DNA of 64,000 nt from Aquarana catesbeiana (Eukaryota > Chordata > Amphibia > Anura > Ranidae): NCBI RefSeq assembly GCF_042186555.1, contig NC_133324.1, positions 4,716,651 through 4,780,650 on the forward strand. Direction: 5' to 3'. A program made the translations under genes and the position numbers. A model generated the notes under the pieces. That model worked only from the letters and a program-made list of their open reading frames with translations, was not told where the DNA came from and did not search any database. Shown piece after piece: positions 45,100-58,622 of this stretch (position 1 is the stretch's first letter; each line of letters starts with the position of its first letter).

Positions 45100-48000
45100 G
45101 ACATCTCCAGATATAGGATATATTATACAGAGTGACATCACGGCTCTATAGATATAGGATATATTATACAGAGTGATATCACGGCTCTCTAGATATAGGA
45201 TATGTTATACGGAGTGACATCACGGCTCTCTAGATATAGGATATGTTATACGGAGTGACATCACGGCTCTCTAGATATAGGATATATGGTAGAGCAGTGA
45301 CATCACGGCTCTCTAGATATAGGATGTATTATACAGAGTGACATCACGGCTCTCCAGATATAGGATATATTATACAGCAGTGACATCACAGCTCTCTAGA
45401 TATAGGATATATGGTACGGCAGTGACATCACGGCTCTCCAGATATAGGATGTATTATACAGCAGTGACATCACGGCTCTCCAGATATAGGATATATTATA
45501 CAGCAGTGACATCACGGCTCTCCAGATATAGGATGTATTATACAGCAGTGACATCACGGCTCTCTAGATATAGGATGTATTATACAGAGTGACATCACGG
45601 CTCTCCAGATATAGGATATATTATACAGAGTGACATCACGGCTCTCCAGATATAGGATATATTATACAGAGTGACATCACGGCTCTCCAGATATAGGATA
45701 TATTATACAGCAGTGACATCACGGCTCTCTAGATATAGGATATATTATACAGCAGTGACATCACAGCTCTCTAGATATAGGATATATGATACGGCAGTGA
45801 CATCACGGCTCTCTAGATATAGGATATATTATACAGCAGTGACATCACGGCTCTCTAGATATAGGATATATGGTACGGCAGTGACATCACGGCTCTCTAG
45901 ATATAGGATGTATTATACAGCAGTGACATCACGGCTCTCCAGATATAGGATATATTATACAGCAGTGACATCACGGCTCTCCAGATATAGGATATATTAT
46001 ACAGCAGTGACATCACGGCTCTCCAGATATAGGATATATTATACAGCAGTGACATCACGGCTCTCCAGATATAGGATATATTATACAGAGTGACATCACG
46101 GCTCTCCAGATATAGGATATATTATACAGCAGTGACATCACGGCTCTCTAGATATAGGATATATTATACAGAGTGACATCACAGCTCTCTAGATATAGGA
46201 TATATGGTACGGCAGTGACATCACGGCTCTCCAGATATAGGATATATTATACAGCAGTGACATCACGGCTCTCCAGATATAGGATATATTATACAGCAGT
46301 GACATCACGGCTCTCCAGATATAGGATATATTATACAGCAGTGACATCACGGCTCTCCAGATATAGGATATATTATACAGCAGTGACATCACGGCTCTCC
46401 AGATATAGGATATATTATACAGCAGTGACATCACAGCTCTCTAGATATAGGATGTATTATACAGCAGTGACATCACGGCTCTCCAGATATAGGATATATT
46501 ATACAGCAGTGACATCACGGCTCTCTAGATATAGGATGTATTATACAGCAGTGACATCACGGCTCTCCAGATATAGGATATATTATACAGCAGTGACATC
46601 ACGGCTCTCCAGATATAGGATATATTATACAGCAGTGACATCACGGCTCTCCAGATATAGGATATATTATACAGCAGTGACATCACGGCTCTCCAGATAT
46701 AGGATATATTATACAGAGTGACATCACGGCTCTCCAGATATAGGATATATTATACAGAGTGACATCACGGCTCTCCAGATATAGGATATATTATACAGAG
46801 TGACATCACGGCTCTCCAGATATAGGATATATTATACAGCAGTGACATCACGGCTCTCTAGATATAGGATATATTATACAGAGTGACATCACAGCTCTCT
46901 AGATATAGGATATATGGTACGGCAGTGACATCACGGCTCTCCAGATATAGGATATATTATACAGCAGTGACATCACGGCTCTCCAGATATAGGATATATT
47001 ATACAGCAGTGACATCACGGCTCTCCAGATATAGGATATATTATACAGCAGTGACATCACGGCTCTCCAGATATAGGATATATTATACAGCAGTGACATC
47101 ACGGCTCTCTAGATATAGGATATATTATACAGCAGTGACATCACGGCTCTCCAGATATAGGATATATTATACAGCAGTGACATCACGGCTCTCTAGATAT
47201 AGGATGTATTATACAGCAGTGACATCACGGCTCTCTAGATATAGGATATATTATACAGAGTGACATCACGGCTCTCCAGATATAGGATGTATTATACAGC
47301 AGTGACATCACGGCTCTCTAGATATAGGATGTATTATACAGAGTGACATCACGGCTCTCCAGATATAGGATATATTATACAGAGTGACATCACGGCTCTC
47401 CAGATATAGGATATATTATACGGCAGTGACATCACGGCTCTCCAGATATAGGATGTATTATACAGCAGTGACATCACGGCTCTCCAGATATAGGATGTAT
47501 TATACAGCAGTGACATCACGGCTCTCCAGATATAGGATGTATTATACAGCAGTGACATCACGGCTCTCTAGATATAGGATATATTATACAGCAGTGACAT
47601 CACGGCTCTCTAGATATAGGAGATATGGTAGAGCAGTGACATCGCGGCTCTCTAGATATAGGATATATTATACAGCAGTGACATCACGGCTCTCCAGATA
47701 TAGGATGTATTATACAGCAGTGACATCACGGCTCTCCAGATATAGGATGTATTATACAGCAGTGACATCACGGCTCTCTAGATATAGGATGTATTATACA
47801 GCAGTGACATCACGGCTCTCCAGATATAGGATGTATTATACAGCAGTGACATCACGGCTCTCCAGATATAGGATGTATTATACAGCAGTGACATCACAGC
47901 TCTCTAGATATAGGATATATTATACAGCAGTGACATCACGGCTCTCTAGATATAGGAGATATGGTAGAGCAGTGACATCGCGGCTCTCTAGATATAGGAT

Positions 48001-48525
48001 ATATTATACAGCAGTGACATCACGGCTCTCTAGATATAGGAGATATGGTAGAGCAGTGACATCGCGGCTCTCTAGATATAGGATATATTATACAGCAGTG
48101 ACATCACGGCTCTCTAGATATAGGAGATATGGTAGAGCAGTGACATCACGGCTCTCTAGATATAGGAGATATGGTAGAGCAGTGACATCACGGCTCTCTA
48201 GATATAGGATATATTATACAGCAGTGACATCACGGCTCTCTAGCTATAGGAGATATGGTAGAGCAGTGACATCGCGGCTCTCTAGATATAGGATGTATTA
48301 TACAGCAGTGACATCACGGCTCTCTAGATATAGGATATATTATACAGCAGTGACATCACGGCTCTCTAGATATAGGATATATTATACAGCAGTGACATCG
48401 CGGCTCTCTAGATATAGGATATATTATACAGCAGTGACATCACGGCTCTCTAGATATAGGAGATATGGTAGAGCAGTGACATCGCGGCTCTCTAGATATA
48501 GGATATATTATACAGCAGTGACATG
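45100..48525. repeat. 41/42-bp minisatellite array
   Basis: About 82 units containing CAGTGACATCACGGCTCTCC and AGATATAGGATATATTATAC. Units with CAGCAGTGAC are 42 bp and those with CAGAGTGAC 41 bp, so plus frames stay open across runs of 42-bp units and break at each 41-bp unit. A third type (GGAGATATGGTAGAGCAG, with GCGGCTC) dominates 47600-48500. Segments 46100-46440 and 46770-47100 are near-identical. Non-coding. Confidence 0.94.
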
Positions 48526-48536
48526 ATATATGAGGA

Positions 48537-48798
48537 GTTGGACATTGGGAGATGTAGACGTTCGGTGGAACACTCGGCGTGGTGTTTACGTTCCAGTCTG
48601 CTGAGTAGTTCTGCAGATCTCAGTGTTTGCTTTTCCTCTTGGTATCTCATCGGTGAGTTCTTCTAATCACATGTTGGATGGGGTCTGGGGTCAGCGGTGG
48701 TGACCCCGGGGATGAGTGACACTCTTCATGTTAGCAGTGACCACGCTATGTCTTCTCTGCAGGTGTTCAGCGATGTCAGCTGAGGGCTCTTCATATGA
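48537..48798 (+). other. Weak candidate 5' end of a plus-strand gene
   Basis: This unique sequence sits between two arrays. A donor TCATCG|GTGAGT has its last exon base at 48652. An acceptor with pyrimidine tract (CTTCTCTGCAG) precedes 48763. The second piece holds an ATG at 48773 (MSAEGSSY) and a possible donor GA|GTAAAG after 48798. The implied intron is 110 bp. I do not recognise the peptide, and no continuing exon is visible to the right, where the sequence becomes the 53-bp array. The alternative is a chance combination of splice-like motifs. Confidence 0.18.
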
Positions 48799-49119
48799 GT
48801 AAAGAAAATCATACTTAGGGGGGGTCACACCCTAAAATGCGTTTACATTCAAGATGGTGCTGCTATAAGACCAACAAACAGTACAAAACAGATTCCAGCA
48901 CATACAAGAATGACATTTATCCTGCAAGGCTATTTATAAAACACCTGAACATATTCAAAAAAATACGGGGGGGGGGAGGTTCTGGTCACACTATACGGTC
49001 ATATAGTGCTAAGCCCACTTACTGCGACAAACTACCCCAAATTATTGGGTCCTACTCTAGTAATAGAATGAAAGATCCCTTCTCTCAACCATGGGAGACA
49101 AACTCCTCTATGGAGGAGG
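48799..49119. other. Unique spacer before the 53-bp array
   Basis: Non-repetitive AT-rich sequence with a G run at 48968-48977. The start of one open frame (48837) is unique, but it runs into the 53-bp repeat and has no recognisable domain. Confidence 0.5.
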
Positions 49120-52100
49120 AAGTACAGGGTACGGCGAAGGTCCTATGGATAGAGGGGGGAGAATCCTGGAGGAAGTACACGGTACGGCGAAGGTCCTATG
49201 GATAGAGGGGGGAGATTCCTGGAGGAAGTACAGGGTACGGTGAAGGTCCTATGGATAGAGGGGGGAGATTCCTGGAGGAAGTACAGGGTACGGTGATGGT
49301 CCTATGGATAGAGGGGGAGATTCCTGGAGGAAGTACAGGGTACGGCGAAGGTCCTATGGATAGAGGGGGGAGATTCCTGGAGGAAGTACAGGGTACGGCG
49401 AAGGTCCTATGGATAGAGGGGGGAGATTCCTGGAGGAAGTACAGGGTACGGTGATGGTCCTATGGATAGAGGGGGGAGAATCCTGGAGGAAGTACAGGGT
49501 ATGGCGAAGGTCCTATGGATAGAGGGGGGAGATTCCTGGAGGAAGTACAGGGTACAGCGAAGGTCCTATGGATAGAGGGGGGAAGATTCCTGGAGGAAGT
49601 ACAGGGTACGGTGATGGTCCTATGGATAGAGGGGGAGATTCCTGGAGGAAGTACAGGGTACGGCGATGGTCCTATGGATAGAGGGGGGAGATTCCTGGAG
49701 GAAGTACAGGGTACGGCGAAGGTCCTATGGATAGAGGGGGGAGATTCCTGGAGGAAGTACAGGGTACAGCGAAGGTCCTATGGATAGAGGGGGGAAGATT
49801 CCTGGAGGAAGTACAGGGTACGGTGATGGTCCTATGGATAGAGGGGGAGATTCCTGGAGGAAGTACAGGGTACGGCGATGGTCCTATGGATAGAGGGGGG
49901 AGATTCCTGGAGGAAGTACAGGGTACGGTGATGGTCCTATGGATAGCGAGGGAAGATTCCTGGAGGAAGTACAGGGTACGGCGATGGTCCTATGGATAGA
50001 GGGGGGAGATTCCTGGAGGAAGTACAGGGTACGGCGATGGTCCTATGGATAGCGGGGGAAGATTCCTGGAGGAAGTACAGGGTACGGTGATGGTCCTATG
50101 GATAGCGGGGGGAGATTCCTGGAGGAAGTACAGGGTACGGCGAAGGTCCTATGGATAGAGGGGGGAGATCCCTGGAGGCAGTACAGGGTACGGTGATGGT
50201 CCTATGGATAGAGGGGGGAGATTCCTGGAGGAAGTACAGGGTACGGCGATGGTCCTATGGATAGAGGGGGAAGATTCCTGGAGGAAGTACAGGGTACGGC
50301 GATGGTCCTATGGATAGCGAGGGAAGATTCCTGGAGGAAGTACAGGGTACGGCGATGGTCCTATGGATAGAGGGGGGAAGATTCCTGGAGGAAGTACAGG
50401 GTACGGCGATGGTCCTATGGATAGCGAGGGAAGATTCCTGGAGGAAGTACAGGGTACGGTGAAGGTCCTATGGATAGAGAGGGGAGAATCCTGGAGGAAG
50501 TACAGGGTATGGCGAAGGTCCTATGGATAGAGGGGGGAGATTCCTGGAGCAAGTACAGGGTACGGTGAAGGTCCTATGGATAGAGGGGGGAGATTCCTGG
50601 AGGAAGTACAGGGTACGGTGATGGTCCTATGGATAGAGGGGGGAGAATCCTGGAGGAAGTACAGGGTATGGCGAAGGTCCTATGGATAGAGGGGGGAGAT
50701 TCCTGGAGGAAGTACAGGGTACGGCGAAGGTCCTATGGATAGAGGGGGGAAGATTCCTGGAGGAAGTACAGGGTACGGCGAAGGTCCTATGGATAGAGGG
50801 GGGAAGATTCCTGGAGGAAGTACAGGGTACGGTGAAGGTCCTATGGATAGAGGGGGGAAGATTCCTGGAGGAAGTACAGGGTACAGCGAAGGTCCTATGG
50901 ATAGAGGGGGGAGATTCCTGGAGGAAGTACAGGGTACAGCGAAGGTCCTATGGATAGAGGGGGGAAGATTCCTGGAGGAAGTACAGGGTACGGTGATGGT
51001 CCTATGGATAGAGGGGGGAGATTCCTGGAGGAAGTACAGGGTACGGCGATGGTCCTATGGATAGAGGGGGGAGATTCCTGGAGGAAGTACAGGGTACGGC
51101 GAAGGTCCTATGGATAGAGGGGGGAAGATTCCTGGAGGAAGTACAGGGTATGGCGAAGCTCCTATGGATAGAGGGGGGAGATTCCTGGAGGAAGTACAGG
51201 GTACGGCGAAGGTCCTATGGATAGAGGGGGGAAGATTCCTGGAGGAAGTACAGGGTACGGCGAAGCTCCTATGGATAGCGTGGGAAGATTCCTGGAGGAA
51301 GTACAGGGTATGGCGATGGTCCTATGGATAGCGAGGGAAGATTCCTGGAGGAAGTACAGGGTACGGCGATGGTCCTATGGATAGAGGGGGGAGATTCCTG
51401 GAGGAAGTACAGGGTACGGTGATGGTCCTATGGATAGAGGGGGGAGATTCCTGGAGGAAGTACAGGGTACGGCGATGGTCCTATGGATAGCGGGGGGAGA
51501 TTCCTGGAGGAAGTACAGGGTACGGCGAAGGTCCTATGGATAGAGGGGGGAGGTCCCTGGAGGCAGTACAGGGTACGGTGATGGTCCTATGGATAGAGGG
51601 GGGAGATTCCTGGAGGAAGTACAGGGTACGGCGATGGTCCTATGGATAGAGGGGGAAGATTCCTGGAGGAAGTACAGGGTACGGCGATGGTCCTATGGAT
51701 AGCGAGGGAAGATTCCTGGAGGAAGTACAGGGTACGGCGATGGTCCTATGGATAGAGGGGGGAAGATTCCTGGAGGAAGTACAGGGTACGGCGATGGTCC
51801 TATGGATAGCGAGGGAAGATTCCTGGAGGAAGTACAGGGTACGGCGATGGTCCTATGGATAGAGGGGGGAGATTCCTGGAGGAAGTACAGGGTACGGTGA
51901 TGGTCCTATGGATAGAGGGGGGAGATTCCTGGAGCAAGTACAGGGTACGGTGAAGGTCCTATGGATAGAGGGGGGAGATCCCTGGAGGCAGTACAGGGTA
52001 CGGTGATGGTCCTATGGATAGAGGGGGAAGATTCCTGGAGGAAGTACAGGGTACGGCGATGGTCCTATGGATAGAGGGGGAAGATTCCTGGAGGAAGTAC

Positions 52101-54885
52101 AGGGTATGGCGATGGTCCTATGGATAGCGAGGGAAGATTCCTGGAGGAAGTACAGGGTACGGCGATGGTCCTATGGATAGAGGGGGGAAGATTCCTGGAG
52201 GAAGTACAGGGTACGGCGATGGTCCTATGGATAGAGGGGGGAAGATTCCTGGAGGAAGTACAGGGTACGGTGAAGGTCCTATGGATAGAGGGGGGAAGAT
52301 TCCTGGAGGAAGTACAGGGTACAGCGAAGGTCCTATGGATAGAGGGGGGAGATTCCTGGAGGAAGTACAGCGAAGGTCCTATGGATAGAGGGGGGAAGAT
52401 TCCTGGAGGAAGTACAGGGTACGGTGATGGTCCTATAGATAGAGGGGGGAGATTCCTGGAGGAAGTACAGGGTACGGCGATGGTCCTATGGATAGCGGGG
52501 GAAGATTCCTGGAGGAAGTACAGGGTACGGCGATGGTCCTATGGATAGAGGGGGGAGATTCCTGGAGGAAGTACAGGGTACGGCGAAGGTCCTATGGATA
52601 GAGGGGGGAAGATTCCTGGAGGAAGTACAGGGTACGGCGAAGCTCCTATGGATAGCGTGGGAAGATTCCTGGAGGAAGTACAGGGTACGGCGATGGTCCT
52701 ATGGATAGCGAGGGAAGATTCCTGGAGGAAGTACAGGGTACGGCGATGGTCCTATGGATAGAGGGGGGAGATTCCTGGAGGAAGTACAGGGTACGGTGAT
52801 GGTCCTATGGATAGAGGGGGGAGATTCCTGGAGGAAGTACAGGGTACGGCGATGGTCCTATGGATAGCAGGGGGAGATTCCTGGAGGAAGTACAGGGTAC
52901 GGCGAAGGTCCTATGGATAGAGGGGGGAGATCCCTGGAGGCAGTACAGGGTACGGTGATGGTCCTATGGATAGAGGGGGGAGATTCCTGGAGGAAGTACA
53001 GGGTACGGCGATGGTCCTATGGATAGAGGGGGAAGATTCCTGGAGGAAGTACAGGGTACGGCGATGGTCCTATGGATAGCGAGGGAAGATTCCTGGAGGA
53101 AGTACAGGGTACGGCGATGGTCCTATGGATAGAGGGGGGAAGATTCCTGGAGGAAGTACAGGGTACGGCGATGGTCCTATGGATAGCGAGGGAAGATTCC
53201 TGGAGGAAGTACAGGGTACGGCGATGGTCCTATGGATAGAGGGGGGAGATTCCTGGAGGAAGTACAGGGTACGGTGATGGTCCTATGGATAGAGGGGGGA
53301 GATTCCTGGAGCAAGTACAGGGTACGGTGAAGGTCCTATGGATAGAGGGGGGAGATCCCTGGAGGCAGTAAAGGGTACGGTGATGGTCCTATGGATAGAG
53401 GGGGGAGATTCCTGGAGGAAGTACAGGGTACGGCGATGGTCCTATGGATAGAGGGGGAAGATTCCTGGAGGAAGTACAGGGTACGGCGATGGTCCTATGG
53501 ATAGCGAGGGAAGATTCCTGGAGGAAGTACAGGGTACGGCGATGGTCCTATGGATAGAGGGGGGAAGATTCCTGGAGGAAGTACAGGGTACGGCGATGGT
53601 CCTATGGATAGCGAGGGAAGATTCCTGGAGGAAGTACAGGGTACGGCGATGGTCCTATGGATAGAGGGGGAAGATTCCTGGAGGAAGTACAGGGTACGGC
53701 GATGGTCCTATGGATAGCGAGGGAAGATTCCTGGAGGAAGTACAGGGTACGGCGATGGTCCTATGGATAGCGAGGGAAGATTCCTGGAGGAAGTACAGGG
53801 TACGGCGATGGTCCTATGGATAGCGAGGGAAGATTCCTGGAGGAAGTACAGGGTACGGCGAAGGTCCTATGGATAGAGGGGGGAAGATTCCTGGAGGAAG
53901 TACAGGGTACGGCGATGGTCCTATGGATAATGTGGGAAGATTCCTGGAGGAAGTACAGGGTACGGCGATGGTCCTATGGATAATGTGGGAAGATTCCTGG
54001 AGGAAGTACAGGGTACGGCAATGGTCCCATGGATAGCGGGGGAAGATTCCTGGAGGAAGTACAGGGTACGGTGATGGTCCCATGGATAGCGGGGGGGGGA
54101 TTCCTGGAGGGAGTACAGGGTACGGCGATGGTCCTATGGATAGCGGGGGGAGATTCCTGGAGGAAGTACAGGGTATAGCGATGGTCCTATGGATAGCGGG
54201 GGGGAGATTCCTGGAGGAAGTACAAGGTATGGCGATGGTCCTATTTATAGAGGGGGGAGATTCTCAGAGGAAGTACAGGGAATGGCGATGGTCCTATGGA
54301 TAGCGGGGGGGAGATTCCTGGAGGAAGTACAAGGTATGGCGATGGTCCTATTTATAGAGGGGGGAGATTCCCAGAGGAAGTACAGGGAATGGCGATGGTC
54401 CCATGGATAGCGGGGGAAGATTCCTGGAGGGAGTACAGGGTACGGTGATGGTCTCATGGATAGCGGGGGAAGATTCCTGGAGGAAGTACAGGGTACGGCG
54501 ACGGTCTATTGATAGAGGGGGGGAGATTCCTGGAGGGAGTACAGGGTACGGTGATGGTCTCATGGATAGCGGGGGAAGATTCCTGGAGGAAGTACAGGGT
54601 ACGGCGACGGTCTATTGATAGAGGGGGGGAGATTCCTGGAGGGAGTACAGGGTACGGTGATGGTCTCATGGATAGCGGGGGAAGATTCCTGGAGGAAGTA
54701 CAGGGTACGGCGACGGTCTATTGATAGAGGGGGGGAGATTCCTGGAGGAAGTACAGGGTACGGCGACGGTCTATTGATAGAGGGGGGAGATTCCTGGAGG
54801 AAGTACAGGGTACGGCGACGGTCTATTGATAGAGGGGGGAGATTCCTGGAGGAAGTACAGGGTACGGCGATGGTCCCATTTATGG
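49120..54885. repeat. 53-bp minisatellite array
   Basis: About 108 units of 52-54 bp: GGTCCTATGGATAGAGGGGG, GAGATTCCTGGAGGAAGTAC, AGGGTACGGCGAA. Variants include GCGAGGGAAG, GGAGGCAG and CTATTTATAG. The marker CCTGGAGGCA occurs at 50171, 51556, 51981, 52933 and 53358, giving a 1377-1385 bp higher-order period. The right end (54300-54880) has a separate 106-bp two-unit period (TCTATTGATAG). G runs are dense on the plus strand. Confidence 0.95.
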
Positions 54886-55029
54886 CAGAGGTAAGACAAT
54901 TTTTGGGGGAAGGGGAGTACTGTGGGGACATCTTATAGGAGAGGAGAAATACTACAGGGAAAGGGAGGGGAGAGGAAGAAATGTTTTATCAGCATAAAGC
55001 AAGTAACATAAAACACACAATAAATATAA

Positions 55030-55650
55030 TCCCCCCAGTCTACGTTCTCTTATACCCCCCAGTCTACGTTCTCTTATACCCCCCAGTCTACGTTTTCTTA
55101 AACCACCCCCAGTCTACGTCATCTTATACCCCTCCAGTCTACGTTTTTTTAAACCACCCCCAGTCTACATTATCTTATACCCCCCCTGTCTACATTATCT
55201 TATACCCCCCCAGTCTACATTATCTTATACCCCCCCAGTCTACATTATCTTATACCCCTCCAGTCTTCGTTTTTTTAAACAACCCCCAGTCTACGTTATC
55301 TTATACCTCCCAGTCTATGTTATCTTATACCCCCCCAGTCTATGTTATCTTATACCCCCCCAGTCTATGTTATCTTATACCCCCCAGTCTACGTCATCTT
55401 ATACCCCCCGTCTATGTTTTCTTACACCCCCCCAGCCTATGTTATCTTATCCCCCCCAGTCTATGTTATCTTATCCCCCCCAGTCTATGTTATCTTTTAC
55501 CCCCCAGTCTATGTTATCTTATCCCCCCCAGTCTATGTTATCTTATACCCCCCAGTCTATGTTATCTTATACCCCCCAGTCTACATTATTTTATACCCCC
55601 CCAGTCTATGTTATCTTATACCCCCAGTCTACGTAATCTTATACCCCACC
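55030..55650. repeat. Approximately 25-bp minisatellite
   Basis: About 25 units, CCCCCCAGTCTATGTTATCT followed by TATA, with CTACGTTTTCTTAAACCAC variants on the left. C-run length varies between units, shifting the frame. The ORF of 259 codons over it is not a gene. Confidence 0.9.
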
Positions 55651-55924
55651 CTTTCCTTCAAATTCAAAAGCTCAATAAGCCGGTGGAGGAAAGAACTGTG
55701 AAGCCTGGTGGTGTGGGGATAATACTCCTGAACTGCCAGCCAGAGAGGGGAACAATTTAATCATTAAACAAAGGTAGGTATACTGGGGGCTCTGTGAAGA
55801 AATTCGGGGAGGGGAAGATCTCCTGGCTCATAACGTGGGGGTGGGGTAGCTGGGGGGAGGTTAGTGTAGTAGGGCAGTGGGGGATGGAGGAGCAGAGTAG
55901 TAGGGTGGTTGGAGTAAGGTGGGG

Positions 55925-56144
55925 TTCTGAACGCACATTCAGTGCTGCTGGAGGGTTTGTAACGGATCAAAGAGTGCGCCTGTCCACAGACTCCGTTGAT
56001 AGGCTCACATTCATAAAAAAGAATCAGTCCTGGATCAGCAGCTATCAAGCAGCTAATGCTGATGTAACTGAATTAAATTTTCCATGGATGTGGGATCCCT
56101 TGAAGACTGGCTATGCTGCCTATCCTATTCCTCCTCAATCTTGA
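55925..56144 (+). pseudogene. hAT transposase C-terminal (dimerisation) fragment
   Basis: The frame encodes SERTFSAAGGFVTDQRVRLS, then DSVDRLTFIKKNQSW, and ends at a TGA at 56142-56144. This is the conserved hATC dimerisation signature (FSxAGxxxxxxRxxLSxxxVxxLxFxxxN) of hAT transposases and their domesticated ZBED-type relatives. Only the last 70 or so codons are recognisable; sequence upstream (55650-55925) does not continue the transposase. It is a dead remnant, and the untranslated 3' part of the same element probably extends to about 56452. Confidence 0.75.
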
Positions 56145-56452
56145 TGATGCTAGCTTTCAACAATATTATTGGTTGAGAGCACCACCACCACCCAAGGCCC
56201 AATTTTTCTGCCCCTATTTAACAGGGGCATGTAATTACAATTTAATATCTAATATTTAACAGCAGGGCCCGTTCCTGCACCCAACAAGAGTATCTGTTAG
56301 GGGTTACTGTGTTCTGGTACCACCAAAACCAAAGGCCCAATTTTCTGCAGAGTAAATAGTGCAGGCCGTATAGTATATATACTGCAGTTCAGAGTATATA
56401 GTGCCTGTGGGCCATTTTTTTGTTTAATTTTGGTGCGGGGTTCCCCTTACAT
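56145..56452 (+). mobile_element. Probable hAT 3' untranslated tail
   Basis: AT-rich sequence after the transposase stop, containing two similar words (CCACCACCCAAGGCCCAATT and CCAAAACCAAAGGCCCAATT) about 150 bp apart. It ends where the CR1 3' terminus begins, which suggests that the CR1 inserted into it. Element boundaries were not found. Confidence 0.4.
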
Positions 56453-58612
56453 AGTAGATGAGGTTGAAAAAAGACACAAGTCCATCAAGTCCAGCTTTTG
56501 TGTGATTATATGTCAGTATTACATTGTATATCCCTGTATGTTGTGGTCATTCAGGTGATTATCTAATAGTTTCTTGAAGCTATCAATGCTCCCCGCTGAG
56601 ACCACCGCCTGTGAAAGGGAATTCCACATCTTTGCCGCTCTTACAGTAAAGAACCCTCTACGTAGTTTAAGGTTAAACCTCTTTTCTTCTAATTTTAATG
56701 AGTGGCCACGAGTCTTATTAAACTCTCTTCTGCGAAAAAGTTTTATCCCTATTGTGGGGTCACCAGTACAGTATTTGTAAATTGAAATCATATCCCCTCT
56801 CAAGCGTCTCTTCTCCAGAGAGAATAAGTTCAGTGCTCACAACCTTTCCTCATAACTAAGATCCTCCAGACCCTTTATTAGCTTTGTTGCCCGTCTTTGT
56901 ACTCGCTCCATTTCCAGTACATCCCTCCTGAGGACTGGTGCCCAGAACTGGACAGCATACTCCAGGTGCGGCCGGACCAGAGTCTTGTAGAGCGGGAGAA
57001 TTATCGTTTTATCTCTGGAGTTGATCCGCTTTTTAATGCCAATATTCTGTTTGCTTTATTAGCAGCAGCTTGGCATTGCATGTCATTGCTGAGCCTATCA
57101 TCTACTAGGACCCCCAGGTCCTTTTCCATCCTAGATTCCCCCAGAGGTTCTCCCCCCAGTGTATAGATTGCATTCAGATTTTTACCACCCAAATACATTA
57201 TTTTACATTTTTCTACATTGAACCTCATTTGCCATGTAGTCGCCCACCCCATTAATTTGTTCAGGTCTTCTTGCAAGATTTCCACATCCTGCGGAGAAGT
57301 TATTGCCCTGCTTAGCTTAGTATCATCTGCAAATACAGAGATTGAACTGTTTATCCCATCCTCCAGATCGTTTATGAACAAATTAAATAGGATTGGTCCC
57401 AGCACAGAACCCTGGGGAACCCCACTACCCACCCCTGACCATTCTGAGTACTCCCCATTTATCACCACCCTCTGAACTCGCCCTTGTAGCCAGTTTTCAG
57501 TCCATGTACTCACCCTATGGTCCATGCCAACGCACCTTATTTTGTACAGTAAACGTTTATGGGGAACTGTGTCAAATCCAGATACACCACGTCTACGGGC
57601 CTTCCTTTATCTAGATGGCAACTCACCTCCTCATAGAAGGTTAATAGATTGGTTTGGCAAGAACGATTCTTCATGAATCCATGCTGATTACTGCTAATGA
57701 TATCGTTCTCATTACAAAAATCTGGTATATAGTCCCTTATCATCCCCTCCAAGAGTTTACATACTATTGATGTTAGGCTAACTGGTCTGTAATTCCCAGG
57801 GATGTATTTTGGGCCCTTTTTAAATATTGGTGCTACATTGGCTTTTCTCCAATCAGCTGGTACCATTCCAGTCAATAGACTGTCTGTAAAAATTAGGAAC
57901 AACGGTTTGGCAATCACCTGACTGAGTTCCCTAAGTACCCTCGGATGCAAGCCATCTGGTCCCGGTGATTTATTAATGTTAAGTTTCTCAAGTCTAATTT
58001 TAATTCTGTCCTCTGTTAACCATGTAGGTGCTTCCTGTGTTGTGTCATGAGGATAAACACTGCAGTTTTGGTTACTGAAGCCCCCCGATTCACTCGTGAA
58101 GACTGAGGAGAATAATAAATTCAATACCTTTGCCATCTCACCATCCTTTGTAACCAGATGTCCTTCCTCATTCTTTATGGTCTGTCCTCCCTTTTTTACT
58201 GTTTACATACTTAAAGAATTTCTTGGGATTTTTTTTGCTCTCCTCCGCTATGTGTCTTTCATGTTCTATCTTAGCCGTCCTAATTGCACCCTTACATTTC
58301 TTACTGCATTCTTTATAAAGTCTGAATGCTGAGGATGATCCCTCAACCTTGTATTTTTTGAAGGCCTTCTCCTTTGTTTTATATGCATTTTTACATTGGA
58401 GTTAAGCCATCCAGGATGTTTGTTCGCTCTTTTAAATTTATTACCCAATGGGATACATTGGCTAATGCCCTTATTTAATATGCTCTTAAAGCAAACCCAT
58501 CTCTCCTCTGTATTCTTTGTTCCTAATATTTTATCCCAGTTTATGCCTTTTAGCAAGGTTTGTAGTTTAGGGAAGTTGGCTCTTTTGAATTTCAGTGTCT
58601 TAATATCAATGT
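56453..58612 (-). mobile_element. CR1-type LINE, 5'-truncated, frame-broken
   Basis: Reading leftward from about 58612: a linker region (KRANFPKLQTLLKGINWDK), then after frameshifts the reverse transcriptase: KLNINKSPGPDGLHPRVLRE, GNYRPVSLTSIVCKLLEGMI, SSNQHGFMKNRSCQTNL, VDVVYLD, then after another break GVPQGSVLGPILFNLFINDL, the catalytic FADDTKL, EKDLGVLVDDRLS, and the C-terminal TRGHSLKLEEKRF and WNSLSQAVV. The order and motifs match CR1 non-LTR elements. The endonuclease is missing. At least four frame breaks make it inactive. The 3' end is near 56453, next to hAT sequence. Confidence 0.87.
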
Positions 58613-58622
58613 AGAAAAACAT

